The notes under the pieces were generated by a model that ran no database searches, was not told the DNA's origin, and saw only the letters and a program-made list of their open reading frames with translations. Made by a program: the position numbers and the translations under genes. This document shows, piece by piece, positions 7,644 through 15,762 of a DNA stretch of 18,639 nt. The DNA is taken from positions 1 through 18,639 of the forward strand of contig JADFZC010000014.1 of NCBI GenBank assembly GCA_015232735.1, written 5' to 3'. Source of the DNA: Oligoflexales bacterium. GTDB taxonomy: Bacteria > Bdellovibrionota > Oligoflexia > Oligoflexales > Oligoflexaceae. Position 1 is the stretch's first letter. Each line of letters starts with the position of its first letter.

Positions 7644-10337
7644 TCATCTACAAAATTCGATCATATCTCGATTCTTCTCCCTACCATTATACTTCTGTGT
7701 ATTATCCGTCCCATGCTGTCGTTTTAGGACGTTGTATCCTTTTAGATTTATCAGGTAAGTCACCGTAATCAAAATAAGTGCCGTCAAGATAGTACCGTAA
7801 AAAATATATAAAGATACAATGAACTTCCAATGGTCAAAATCAAATTTTATCATACTTACACCTTTAGATATGGCAATGGCTTTAAAATCAACGTTGGCGT
7901 TGAGAATATCAGCTGGTTTATTATCTACATGAGCCTGCCATCTGCTGTTATATCCATCCGCCCAGTACAAAAAACCATTTTCTTCCGAAAAAACCTCCAT
8001 TTCTATGGAATTGTAATTATATTTCTTCACGGTATATTTAAAACTATTGGCTTGGCTAATTTTTATATTAAGAGAGGATAATGGCACTGATCGCCCCCCT
8101 GAATCAAAGAGAGAGATCTGCTCTGCAGATGACATGGGGTCGCTGTTTTTCAGAATAAAAAAATAATTATTAAGTAATTGTCCCTGCTCGTCGTCAGTAT
8201 ATTGTTGCAGATAGGACGTAAGATTTTCCAAATTTGCCTGAATAAAACCATGCTTAAATTGTATCAGCGGTTTATCAATAGATAGTGCTTCCTTTATCAC
8301 ATTCGGAGGTAAAGAGGAGCGAATCAATCTATAGTAATTTAACGGATAATAAAAACTATTCCATCGGGTTTTATGCAGTTCGTTTTCCCACACTTTGTTT
8401 ATATCACTTGGCCCTGTTCCAAAGGCCGGGGAAAATGCGTAGGTTTGTCTTTTTAAAATTTCCGGATATCTTATAACTTGCTTCCTTCGATTGTTGAAGT
8501 ATTCTTGAGGGGTAGTATATCGACTCTGGGAAAGAACAGGCTGATGCATTTTCGTATTGAAACCATAAGAAGGATGACTGAGAGTTGGATTTTTTTCGGC
8601 TTGATACAAATAACTAACAGAACCAAGATGCTCTAACAAATCAGCGGTTGTCGAGAAACTAATAATTCCTATGACACAATTTCGAAACCACGCAATATTC
8701 ATGTACTTGATAAAAAATTTAAGACATAAGAATATAATCCATGGCAAAAAGAAAAAAAGTGATAATCTCGTTATTAAAATTATCTGCTCAGTTGAATTTA
8801 GCAGTACGATAAAAATTTGACTGACAAATATAGCTAGAACAATATTTTCTTTTCTAAAAAAGAAATTAAAAAAATAAGTTGTTGCAATCATAAACACTAT
8901 CGTTGCATAATGAATGTTTGTGGCATGCTCCTCCGTAATGGTTAGAGATATTTGTGTTATATAAATAAGAATGGTGCTATAAATAACCATCAAGGTTAGT
9001 TTTTTTGCTCGACGATAAGTGAAAATATTGCCAAATTGTAGACCCAAAGGTAGTGCATACTTCGTCAGGTTTCTATATAAAGACTCAAAACCCAAAATAT
9101 AAAAATAAAGAAATCCCATAAGTACGAATAGCGAAAATCCCTCTAAATTACGCACAAACCATAATGGGGGGAAAATATGGTAAAGCACAGGATGCAAAAC
9201 CCCGGTTGGTCCAATAACTAACAGGGCAAAGGTAAGAGTCACAAAAATCCAGATTTTTTTGTCCTTACTCTTTCCTATAAACAGTCCCCAGAGAGAGATA
9301 AACCATGGAAAAATACCAATATATAGATACATCTCAGATGATCTCCCCCATTCTCCTTTAACTCCACCCCTTATCCACCTATTTCCCCGATAATCTAATG
9401 TCTGCAAGAAATCCCACACGTTCATAAATGCTCCGCTAATGGAAATAGCTTGATAAGGCATTTTTATACCACCGCCACTGGATAACTCTGTACTACTGCT
9501 GATATAAGGTATATTCATTTCTATCTCTGCGCGAGCAGGAAAAACATAGTCGTCCTTATCCATCACAACCACAATATTTGGTAAAAGCATGAGTATTAAT
9601 AAAATGCCTGAACAGGATATTTTCAAAACTAAATTTTTGGTACTAATCAACCCAATAAAATTTTCTTTTTTTACCAAAAAAGCTATCGAAAAGAAAAATA
9701 GATACGAAAGAATTCCAGCAAAAAAGTAAGATTGCCAACTAAGGCCAATAAAAAAAGCTAGCATTAGCCAATTCGCAAGAGAACTCTTTCGGTAAACCAC
9801 TATCTTATAAAAAAATATCAGTGCATAAGGTGTCCAGATAAACTGATACAAACTAGCTGCTTGATGAAAAGATGAAAAAAAAATTGATGAAAAGAACAGT
9901 ATGGGAATTAAGGAGTATTTAACAGCAGTAATTTTAATCAATGGACGAAAAAAGAGATATATGCCAGAAATCATGACGATGTTCTGCGTAACATGACACC
10001 AGTTGTATAGTAAGACGGCATCGTGGGTAAAATATTTTCCAATTAGCACAATTAGGAGGGGAATAGGACAAAGTAGTCTTTGAATAACAATCGAGAGATA
10101 AAATGGTTCACCGCCATGTGAAAAAGGATTCCATAGAGGAATCCTCCCATCAACTATATTCTCAGCAAAAAACTGAAATATGGGATAACCCCAATAGAGA
10201 TGATCATGGGTAAAGGTTGTATTGCCATATAGCAGGAGTTGACGTAAGGTTAACACCAAAGTCAAGGTACAAAGTACAAATAAAGTCACTTCTTGTAGCA
10301 CGGTATAATTTTTTCCGGCAAGAAAATCGCTTTTCAT
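7644..10337 (-). CDS. YfhO-like polytopic membrane protein C
   Basis: 897 aa from the ATG at 10337, which is preceded by a weak GGTGGG; the frame is open further upstream to a TTG at 10385, but that has no useful ribosome binding site. The first loop reads TFTHDHLYWGYP and PLWNPFSHGGEPFY, parallel to MTHDTINWY and PLWDPFSYSGAPFY of protein B. About a dozen membrane segments follow, with a long periplasmic-type region (about 8700-7990) and the C-terminal module YWADGYNSRW (about 7938-7968), FKAIAISKG and one last helix with a charged tail. The family role is lipid-linked-sugar transfer onto a cell-surface polymer; the sugar and acceptor cannot be read from the sequence. The gene stands alone between the truncated IS21 element and unrelated debris, and has no visible terminator. 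Confidence 0.85.
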   Translation of the reverse strand: MKSDFLAGKNYTVLQEVTLFVLCTLTLVLTLRQLLLYGNTTFTHDHLYWGYPIFQFFAENIVDGRIPLWNPFSHGGEPFYLSIVIQRLLCPIPLLIVLIGKYFTHDAVLLYNWCHVTQNIVMISGIYLFFRPLIKITAVKYSLIPILFFSSIFFSSFHQAASLYQFIWTPYALIFFYKIVVYRKSSLANWLMLAFFIGLSWQSYFFAGILSYLFFFSIAFLVKKENFIGLISTKNLVLKISCSGILLILMLLPNIVVVMDKDDYVFPARAEIEMNIPYISSSTELSSGGGIKMPYQAISISGAFMNVWDFLQTLDYRGNRWIRGGVKGEWGRSSEMYLYIGIFPWFISLWGLFIGKSKDKKIWIFVTLTFALLVIGPTGVLHPVLYHIFPPLWFVRNLEGFSLFVLMGFLYFYILGFESLYRNLTKYALPLGLQFGNIFTYRRAKKLTLMVIYSTILIYITQISLTITEEHATNIHYATIVFMIATTYFFNFFFRKENIVLAIFVSQIFIVLLNSTEQIILITRLSLFFFLPWIIFLCLKFFIKYMNIAWFRNCVIGIISFSTTADLLEHLGSVSYLYQAEKNPTLSHPSYGFNTKMHQPVLSQSRYTTPQEYFNNRRKQVIRYPEILKRQTYAFSPAFGTGPSDINKVWENELHKTRWNSFYYPLNYYRLIRSSLPPNVIKEALSIDKPLIQFKHGFIQANLENLTSYLQQYTDDEQGQLLNNYFFILKNSDPMSSAEQISLFDSGGRSVPLSSLNIKISQANSFKYTVKKYNYNSIEMEVFSEENGFLYWADGYNSRWQAHVDNKPADILNANVDFKAIAISKGVSMIKFDFDHWKFIVSLYIFYGTILTALILITVTYLINLKGYNVLKRQHGTDNTQKYNGREKNRDMIEFCR

Positions 10338-10476
10338 AAGCAACCCACCCAAAATTTTCAAATTAAATTGATAAACTAAAAACAATAAAACATATCACAT
10401 TAATCCTGACCATTGCAGCGATTCAGTGCCTAAAAATCAGACCTAACTTATTATATTGACATTTTTATATATTTCC

Positions 10477-10530
10477 GCACAATTTTTCCAAAATTCCCGA
10501 ATGGTGATTTTTCAATATCAAAAATTGTGC
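10477..10530. other. 11-bp inverted repeat with 32-nt loop, possible MITE or IS end
   Basis: GCACAATTTTT (10477-10487) is the exact reverse complement of AAAAATTGTGC (10520-10530). It lies between the upstream side of gene C and the second copy of the R repeat. No T-tract or coding sequence explains it. Confidence 0.45.
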
Positions 10531-10547
10531 AACAAGGTCAAAAACCC

Positions 10548-10628
10548 ATTTTGGCTGAGACATTGTTATGCCAACAGCCAAAAGGCTCATCATGAAAAAA
10601 AATATCAGAAAGGATTCGAAAAAAAAAA
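10548..10628 (+). repeat. Direct repeat copy 2 (R2), probable end of the same mobile element as R1
   Basis: Same orientation as the copy at 5818. Here TTGGCTG (10551-10557) and CAGCCAA (10575-10581) form a perfect 7-bp inverted repeat. Downstream the sequence is A-rich with only short reading frames (an ATG at 10592 runs 20-odd codons), so whatever gene followed is lost. The left flank differs completely from that of copy 1, which supports a sharp element boundary. Confidence 0.6.
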
Positions 10629-10705
10629 CAACTGTCTTCATCAAAAAGTTCGCGCCGTGATCACATTAAAAAAGAGAAGAAAGAGCACCGTCGCCGTTAT
10701 TTAAC

Positions 10706-11386
10706 TTAAAGCTTCTTCGCCTTATTAGTCTCTTTTAAGGTAAATTCCATGCAATTTTTTTGGTTTCTTGCCTTGCAGGCTTCAATACGCTTTATTTCGT
10801 CCCAGATTGGAGCGAATCGTTTCATGATAAACCTTGTTCGCAGAGCCATCTTTTCTTCAGGAGTAGTCGACGGTGTGATGTTTGTTGAAGCATCTATGGC
10901 TTTTATAAGAGCGTCCGGCTTGTTAAACAAACCTGACACTAAGTTATAAGTTTCGCTTCTAACCCTCGATGAGAGATTGGTTGCCATCTGGGACGTCATC
11001 TCTCCGAAGGACTGCTTTACTGTAAAAATGATACGTTCTCCGAAAAGAGAAACCCCCGCGTATACTCCTCCGAAGAGGATGGCAAACAACAGGACGGTTT
11101 TTGTAGCAAAGGTCATTATATCTGCTAAGAAGGGATTAAACAGACTAGGACTAGCTCTTTTCTTGTTTTGTGGCAGGATGATTTCATCTTCGGCATCATT
11201 CTCCATAACTAACCTGAAATACTTTTCTTTTTCACTTTCCAATTCGGAATAAACCTTTGATAGATCGGTCCCCTCCTGGGCCAGGGATAATTCCGGGATT
11301 CTGACAAAGAATTTTCCATTAATCTTTTTTACTTTGGCCTGGTAGTCTAGGTCCATGTAGTGCTTTATCTTATCTTCGTGTTCCAT
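10706..11386 (-). CDS. Hypothetical single-pass membrane protein with HicB-like N-terminus
   Basis: 226 aa from the ATG at 11386. That start has GAGGAG a few bases upstream; a longer version would need a TTG that overlaps this Shine-Dalgarno. Residues about 14-60 (YQAKVKKINGKFFVRIPELS, then L...YSELESEKEKYF) have the strand-strand-helix pattern and the I-P-E-L signature of HicB-like antitoxin folds. A charged linker follows, then one membrane helix at about 92-113, then a soluble C-terminal part of some 110 residues with a T/P-rich stretch and a basic end. Codon use is less AT-biased than that of the YfhO-like genes. No HicA-like toxin gene is adjacent, so an antitoxin role is doubtful; a membrane-anchored regulator or polysaccharide-associated factor is equally possible. 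I do not recognise the family. The frame looks intact. Confidence 0.6.
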   Translation of the reverse strand: MEHEDKIKHYMDLDYQAKVKKINGKFFVRIPELSLAQEGTDLSKVYSELESEKEKYFRLVMENDAEDEIILPQNKKRASPSLFNPFLADIMTFATKTVLLFAILFGGVYAGVSLFGERIIFTVKQSFGEMTSQMATNLSSRVRSETYNLVSGLFNKPDALIKAIDASTNITPSTTPEEKMALRTRFIMKRFAPIWDEIKRIEACKARNQKNCMEFTLKETNKAKKL

Positions 11387-11400
11387 AGTTCTCCTCAAAA

Positions 11401-11418
11401 ATAACTATAATAACTATA
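11401..11418 (-). repeat. 9-bp tandem repeat upstream of the HicB-like gene
   Basis: ATAACTATA occurs twice without spacing, 15-32 bases before the start of the 10706-11386 gene. On the coding strand it gives TATAGT-like hexamers, so it could be a -10 region or a small operator. No good -35 at correct spacing is evident. Confidence 0.25.
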
Positions 11419-11505
11419 GGCCTGACAGATTGAGAGCAATAAAAAGTGAATTGCCTGCAATAATAAGACAATTCCTAACTCATTTTCTGAAAACCTCCAA
11501 TAGTT

Positions 11506-11781
11506 TTAAACTTTGGTTTCAAAATTAACATCAAAAAACTTTTTTATCAATATATTAGTGAAGTCATGTTCCTTTAATGCATTCTTTATCCTTATAGACG
11601 TCTCATCACCGTCCCCATAAGGTAATTTTTGGTTATGGATGCTGTTTTTTAAGTCCGTGGAAAGCTCTTTCCTAATAGCGGATAGGATATCCTCGGTTTT
11701 ATAGCGGCAGGAAATAACGGATTTTGAATAAAGGCGTCCCTGCTGATGTGTTCTCATATTTACTGAAGGAATTCCTCTCAA
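11506..11781 (-). pseudogene. C-terminal remnant of UDP-N-acetylglucosamine 2-epimerase
   Basis: The 91 codons read RGIPSVNMRTHQQGRLY, later IRKELS and LPYGDGDETSIRIKNAL, ending KKFFD near the stop. These match the end of WecB/NeuC-type UDP-GlcNAc 2-epimerases, where a G-x-P-x-V-N-I-G-x-R-Q-x-G-R motif and an N-P-Y-G-D-G-x-x-x-x-R-I motif close the active site. Intact enzymes are about 370-390 aa, so only about the last quarter remains. A TGA lies just before the first conserved residue in the same frame, and no recognisable epimerase sequence precedes it. Its former role would have been making ManNAc-type precursors for surface glycans, which fits the theme of the region. Confidence 0.75.
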
Positions 11782-11873
11782 AATTCATTTGGGTAATGAT
11801 TTGTTAAGTTTTGCTCATGGAAATGATCTTCCTTTTTGAATGTCTCCATGAGGATTGACATTGGATCTGACAT
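11778..11873 (-). CDS. Small ORF of 31 codons with strong ribosome binding site
   Basis: Starts at ATG 11873 with AGGGAG five bases upstream and ends at a TGA overlapping the edge of the epimerase remnant. The peptide begins MSDPMSILMETFKKEDHF and is hydrophilic, with no membrane helix. It is either a true small protein or, more likely, the preserved start of a larger gene whose body was replaced when the epimerase fragment was joined to it. I do not recognise it. Confidence 0.3.
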   Translation of the reverse strand: MSDPMSILMETFKKEDHFHEQNLTNHYPNEF

Positions 11874-12423
11874 ACTTTCTCCCTAATTTATAAAATGGTT
11901 GGTTTTGATATTTATATGTTAGATGAATTCGTGAGGTTGATCAGGAGGTCTTAACTGCAGTAGTTACTCCTTGCTATTGTGCACGAGTTTGAAAGAACCA
12001 AAGTAATTGCTCGACTAGCGCATGATCAGTGTGTTATTAAAACATATATTAAAAGTATTTGATGCTATATAACAGAAAGTGCCAGAATTACCGTAAAAGG
12101 GATGCTGTGGCGGTCACACACCGGATACCCTTGGAGAGAGTCTCCCAGAAGACCAGGGAAATTTTAAAACATTTTCGAGTAATCGCCACGTAATATAAAA
12201 GACTCGGTTTCATGCATAAAGGTACTGTATTACTTTGATTTAGTCGTTATATTGCTAGGTTTAACTATATAAACGATATGAAATATCAACAGGCGCATTA
12301 ATAGATGTTCAATTTGTGTTATCCCTATGCAAACAGGACAATACTGAATATTCTTTGCGATTAAAATTAGATTGATACTGTTTTTTGTTAGCTATGCTTT
12401 CATATGAACAAGGTGTTTATTGA
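11874..12423. other. 550-bp non-coding stretch with one IS5-type scrap
   Basis: Apart from the fragment at 12075-12167, no open frame, RNA gene or clear terminator is visible. The sequence is AT-rich with stops in all frames. TTGATA (12372-12377) and TATGCT (12393-12398) could form a weak promoter for the downstream gene, but the 15-bp spacing is short. Confidence 0.4.
12075..12167 (+). pseudogene. Fragment of IS5-family transposase (N-terminal DUF4096 region)
   Basis: The frame reads VKGMLWRSHTGYPWRES and then stops; shifting one base gives LPEDQGNF. Together these match the I-x-x-I-L-W-x-x-R-T-G-x-P-W-R-D-L-P-E motif of IS5-family transposases. About 30 codons survive, and a frameshift lies near 12140. 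No rest of the gene is nearby. Confidence 0.6.
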
Positions 12424-15030
12424 ATGATATTCAAATCAATTAAGATGACATTTAATTTTATCTTTTCAAAAGGAATATTGATATTTTGTTTTTTTATATA
12501 TTTGTTGTACCTGTCATGGCTAGCGCATCAGAGAAACTATGCAATGCAGGATTATTCACTTACATTTGACCATTGGTGGTACTTTTATCATAAACTCAGG
12601 CAATTTTCAATTGCACAATGGAATCCATATTACCTAATCGGAAGGCATGCTGTACAGTGGAATTATATTCCCTTTTCGTTTTTATTTGCACCTTTGTTCC
12701 TCATCCATGAACCTACTTTATCTCTATTTCACTGTATGAATATACTAAGTACTTTTTTTTCTTTTTCTAGTATATACCTTGTAGGAAGATTAGCAGGATA
12801 CAATAAATTTCTTTCAATAGTCCCAATAGTGATTCTCGCCGGAAGTGGTTATAGGTATTGGACGTTTTTGCCTCACATGGGAAGTTTTCTTTTCTTTTTT
12901 CCAATTGGAATGATCCATTTGTACAATACTTTCGCTAGAAATGGAAAAATTTCGCCAAAAAATGCCTTGTTTCCAGTCCTATTTATTTCGATGGCATTTT
13001 GTGGCGCTAGGCTGGAACATATTTTTCATGGGGTTTTTTTTATTGGAATAACAATGATAGTTTTCTTTTTCCATTCGAAAGGAGAGTCTTCATGGAGAAA
13101 AAATATATTTTTTTTGGTTGGATTTATTGCAGTAATTCTAGCTTTAAATGCTTGGCATATCTCCCTCGTTGTAGACTCGGTTAAATCTAGCTTTAGAATA
13201 TCCCATAAAGTTTCTCCCATAAAACTATTTAATTATACTATGTGGAAGTGGATACTGATTAATTTAATTTATCAAAAATATCTATTTTTTGCGATATTGA
13301 ATTATTTTGTCTTTTATTTTTTTAAAACACTTCGGAAGAAGTGGAATATACATATTTACAAAATAATATTCCCTACAATAATGCTTTGTGAAGCAATTCT
13401 ATATAAGTATTTCTTTTCCCTTTTTGAAGGGAGTTCTTTTTATGAGTATATAACTTTAAATTTCGGGCCATCAATAGGAGAAGATTTATTATGGTCATCA
13501 AGTGGTTTGATTTCCTTTTTGGTGCTTCTTATTTTTTTTTATTTTGAAAATAAAAAAATATTTGATGAAAAATTATTTAAATATATATGCATTTTATTTT
13601 TTGGCTTCTATGTTGTGCAGTATACTTTTCAATATTGGCCTGTAAATACTAACTGGCACTCTTTTTTTTCTAAACCTTTTCTATCGAGTATTATTGCTCT
13701 TGGGGTATTAAATTTATGGAGAAAGAATCGTCCTCCAATACTTGCCATACTTGTTATTTATCATTTAATTGGTGAGGAAGGTTCATTTATCCTTTTCGAG
13801 TTGTTTAATTTTCCTTGGAATTTGCCAAGAGCATCATTAGTAGAAATAACTTTTCAAGTGATAATTATTTTAGAGTCCCTATTTTTAATTTGGAAAATAT
13901 TGGAAAAAGGTTTTGAAAGCCTGAACATTGGGATGACAAATATTATTTTTTTTAAAAAGGCTTGGATATTGTTATTAGTTATTTTTTCGTTCCTATATTT
14001 GGAAGATTTTATGTTACCCAGCAAAAAAGTAATTTTGACTGATAGTAATAGTTATGAGAAGGTTTACCTAAAAGATTTTCCTTTTGGAGAAACACCAGAA
14101 AAATACATTTATAATAATCCTAATGCCAGATCTTGGGTTGAGGAGGCTTTAAAAAATTCAAGAAATCTAAGGGAAAAAAATGGTGGCCTAAATAAACTTG
14201 AAAGAACGTTTGTTGATGATAATGTATTAATCTGGTCTTTGTATTTTAAATTTATGCCATCATTTTCTCAAACTCTCAATACTGCACCTATATATTCCAG
14301 TGAAGTCCCTAGACCGATGAAAGAACTAATATATGCGGCAAAAGGTAAGGAACTTAATATCCAAACTAAATATCATCCAGAGATGAATCCGATATTTATC
14401 GCATATTTTAAATATAACTGGGATCCCAATCAGGGTGACCCGTATGATTATATTAACCAGACTTCGGTAATGCCTCATCAAGTTAATGATAAAGTTATTT
14501 TCCAGATACTAGCTGAAGAAAATTCTGGGGTCACGAGGATATTTGCCGCAAAAAACGTAAAAAAGGTGCCTTCGGTGGTTGAAGAATACAGAGTATTAAG
14601 AGATGAACTTTATAAGAATGGCAATATTTCTGGACTAATTACGACATCTGACACAAGATTTGTGAGTGTTGACAGCAGCACAAACGAAAATAAAGGAATC
14701 TCTTCAAACATTGAAATCAAAAAAGATGAAGCAGAAATTATCCAAGTACATATAAAAAATACTGAAAAAGTTTTTTTAGCTTTAATGGACATGTGGGATA
14801 AGAATTGGATCGCATTCATAAACAAGAGAGAAACTATTGTGTATAAAGGATATATATCCAATAGATTCATTGAAGTCCCAGCCGGTGATAATCAAATAGA
14901 ATTTGTTTATAAAAGCGATTACTTTAATATTTCAAAATGGGTTTCAGCTTTCATGTGGGTGGGGATAATATTGGCAATTTTTATTTTCATTAATCGATCA
15001 AAACGTTTTTTTGTCAATCATTTTAGATAA
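12424..15030 (+). CDS. YfhO-like polytopic membrane protein D (divergent subgroup)
   Basis: 868 aa; ATG at 12424 with AAGGTG at 12410-12415, eight bases before it. The N-terminus has one helix, then the first loop MQDYSLTFDHWWYFY and AQWNPYYLIGRHAVQW, a variant of the PLWNPF loop in proteins B and C. About a dozen membrane segments follow, rich in Phe, Ile and Trp, up to about 14030. A soluble region follows, then LALMDMWDKNW (Asp at 14788-14790), RFIEVPAGDNQIEF and a final helix ending in KRFFVNHFR. The conserved D-x-W-x-x-x-W supports membership in the same superfamily, but the module is closer to that of protein E than to those of A-C. Proposed role: membrane glycosyltransferase using a lipid-linked donor (inferred). 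The gene is bracketed by two unrelated IS5-type remnants. Confidence 0.75.
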   Translation: MIFKSIKMTFNFIFSKGILIFCFFIYLLYLSWLAHQRNYAMQDYSLTFDHWWYFYHKLRQFSIAQWNPYYLIGRHAVQWNYIPFSFLFAPLFLIHEPTLSLFHCMNILSTFFSFSSIYLVGRLAGYNKFLSIVPIVILAGSGYRYWTFLPHMGSFLFFFPIGMIHLYNTFARNGKISPKNALFPVLFISMAFCGARLEHIFHGVFFIGITMIVFFFHSKGESSWRKNIFFLVGFIAVILALNAWHISLVVDSVKSSFRISHKVSPIKLFNYTMWKWILINLIYQKYLFFAILNYFVFYFFKTLRKKWNIHIYKIIFPTIMLCEAILYKYFFSLFEGSSFYEYITLNFGPSIGEDLLWSSSGLISFLVLLIFFYFENKKIFDEKLFKYICILFFGFYVVQYTFQYWPVNTNWHSFFSKPFLSSIIALGVLNLWRKNRPPILAILVIYHLIGEEGSFILFELFNFPWNLPRASLVEITFQVIIILESLFLIWKILEKGFESLNIGMTNIIFFKKAWILLLVIFSFLYLEDFMLPSKKVILTDSNSYEKVYLKDFPFGETPEKYIYNNPNARSWVEEALKNSRNLREKNGGLNKLERTFVDDNVLIWSLYFKFMPSFSQTLNTAPIYSSEVPRPMKELIYAAKGKELNIQTKYHPEMNPIFIAYFKYNWDPNQGDPYDYINQTSVMPHQVNDKVIFQILAEENSGVTRIFAAKNVKKVPSVVEEYRVLRDELYKNGNISGLITTSDTRFVSVDSSTNENKGISSNIEIKKDEAEIIQVHIKNTEKVFLALMDMWDKNWIAFINKRETIVYKGYISNRFIEVPAGDNQIEFVYKSDYFNISKWVSAFMWVGIILAIFIFINRSKRFFVNHFR

Positions 15031-15051
15031 GAGGTTATTGTAGTAGTGTTG

Positions 15052-15705
15052 CGGTCAAAGGAAAAGGAGTTAGGTCGAAAATATAAATATCCTCGTCGGA
15101 ATCCTATCAATGCAATTTTATATGTGGTTTCGAATGGCGTTATATGGCAAGACTTATCACCTAATTATCCCCATTGGAATAGTGTCTATTAATATTTTGT
15201 TGATCTATCAAGAAGAGACATTTGGAAGATCATTGACGAAATGCTTGCTGTCAAAGTCAGAGTAAAATATGGTCGAAATTAGATACAATCTCTTCTGTCA
15301 CTTGATTCTCAAGGTGTTAAGGGACTGTGTTAATAAAGAATCAGGTGTTGATGGAAATAAAAAATAAAAGGCATAAAGAGACATATTATGATAGATGTTC
15401 TGGAGTTGATTGTTATGTGTGTTGTAACTACCGAGAATACCTCTGATATCAATACTGGCAGACGGATGGTAAATAATATTGAGGACAAAAATCTTTATCC
15501 TCGCCTTGAGAAAATTTTAGCTGATGGCGCATATCAATCCCTATGCGATGATTCATCAATAGATCTGGAAAAATCAACTGAAGACACTTCCATCAACGGA
15601 TTTGTGCCTTTGCGTATTCGATCGAAAGTTGAGAGATCTTTTGCTTGGTTAGGACGAAATGGAAGATTGAATCGTAACTATGAAAGAGAACTTTTTTGTT
15701 CATGA
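15052..15705 (+). pseudogene. Decayed IS5-family transposase
   Basis: In one frame the translation reads YPRRNPINAILYVVSNGVIW, QDLSPNYPHWNSVY, stop (15190-15192), YFVDLSRRDIWKIIDEML, stop (15280-15282), SLDSQGVKG, then several stops, KIKGIKRHIMIDVLELIVM, ILADGAYQSL and KVERSFAWLGRNGRLNRNYE. This is the IS5-family order: DUF4096 N-terminus, then DDE residues (Asp at 15304, Asp at 15532, Glu at 15631). Around 15325-15362 a pair of compensating frameshifts is likely, since the shifted frame gives VNKESGVDGNK. The part between ADGAYQ and FVPLRIRS is shorter than usual and poorly conserved. The last open segment starts at ATG 15388 but is only a fragment. It cannot make a working transposase. Confidence 0.85.
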
Positions 15706-15762
15706 ACAAATCGTATATATCGCTAACATTAAATTGATACTTTTATATCTGGGGTAACATAC

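Noticed and set aside
5818..10628. Composite transposon carrying protein C
   Set aside because: R1 and R2 are short element ends without a transposase, and no target duplication is visible at the outer edges, so mobility as a unit cannot be claimed.
10456..10704. 82-aa plus-strand ORF
   Set aside because: It spans the inverted repeat and R2, starts without a ribosome binding site and shows no domain.
12372..12398. Sigma-70 promoter for protein D
   Set aside because: TTGATA and TATGCT are present, but the 15-bp spacing and the AT-rich background make it too weak to list as a promoter.
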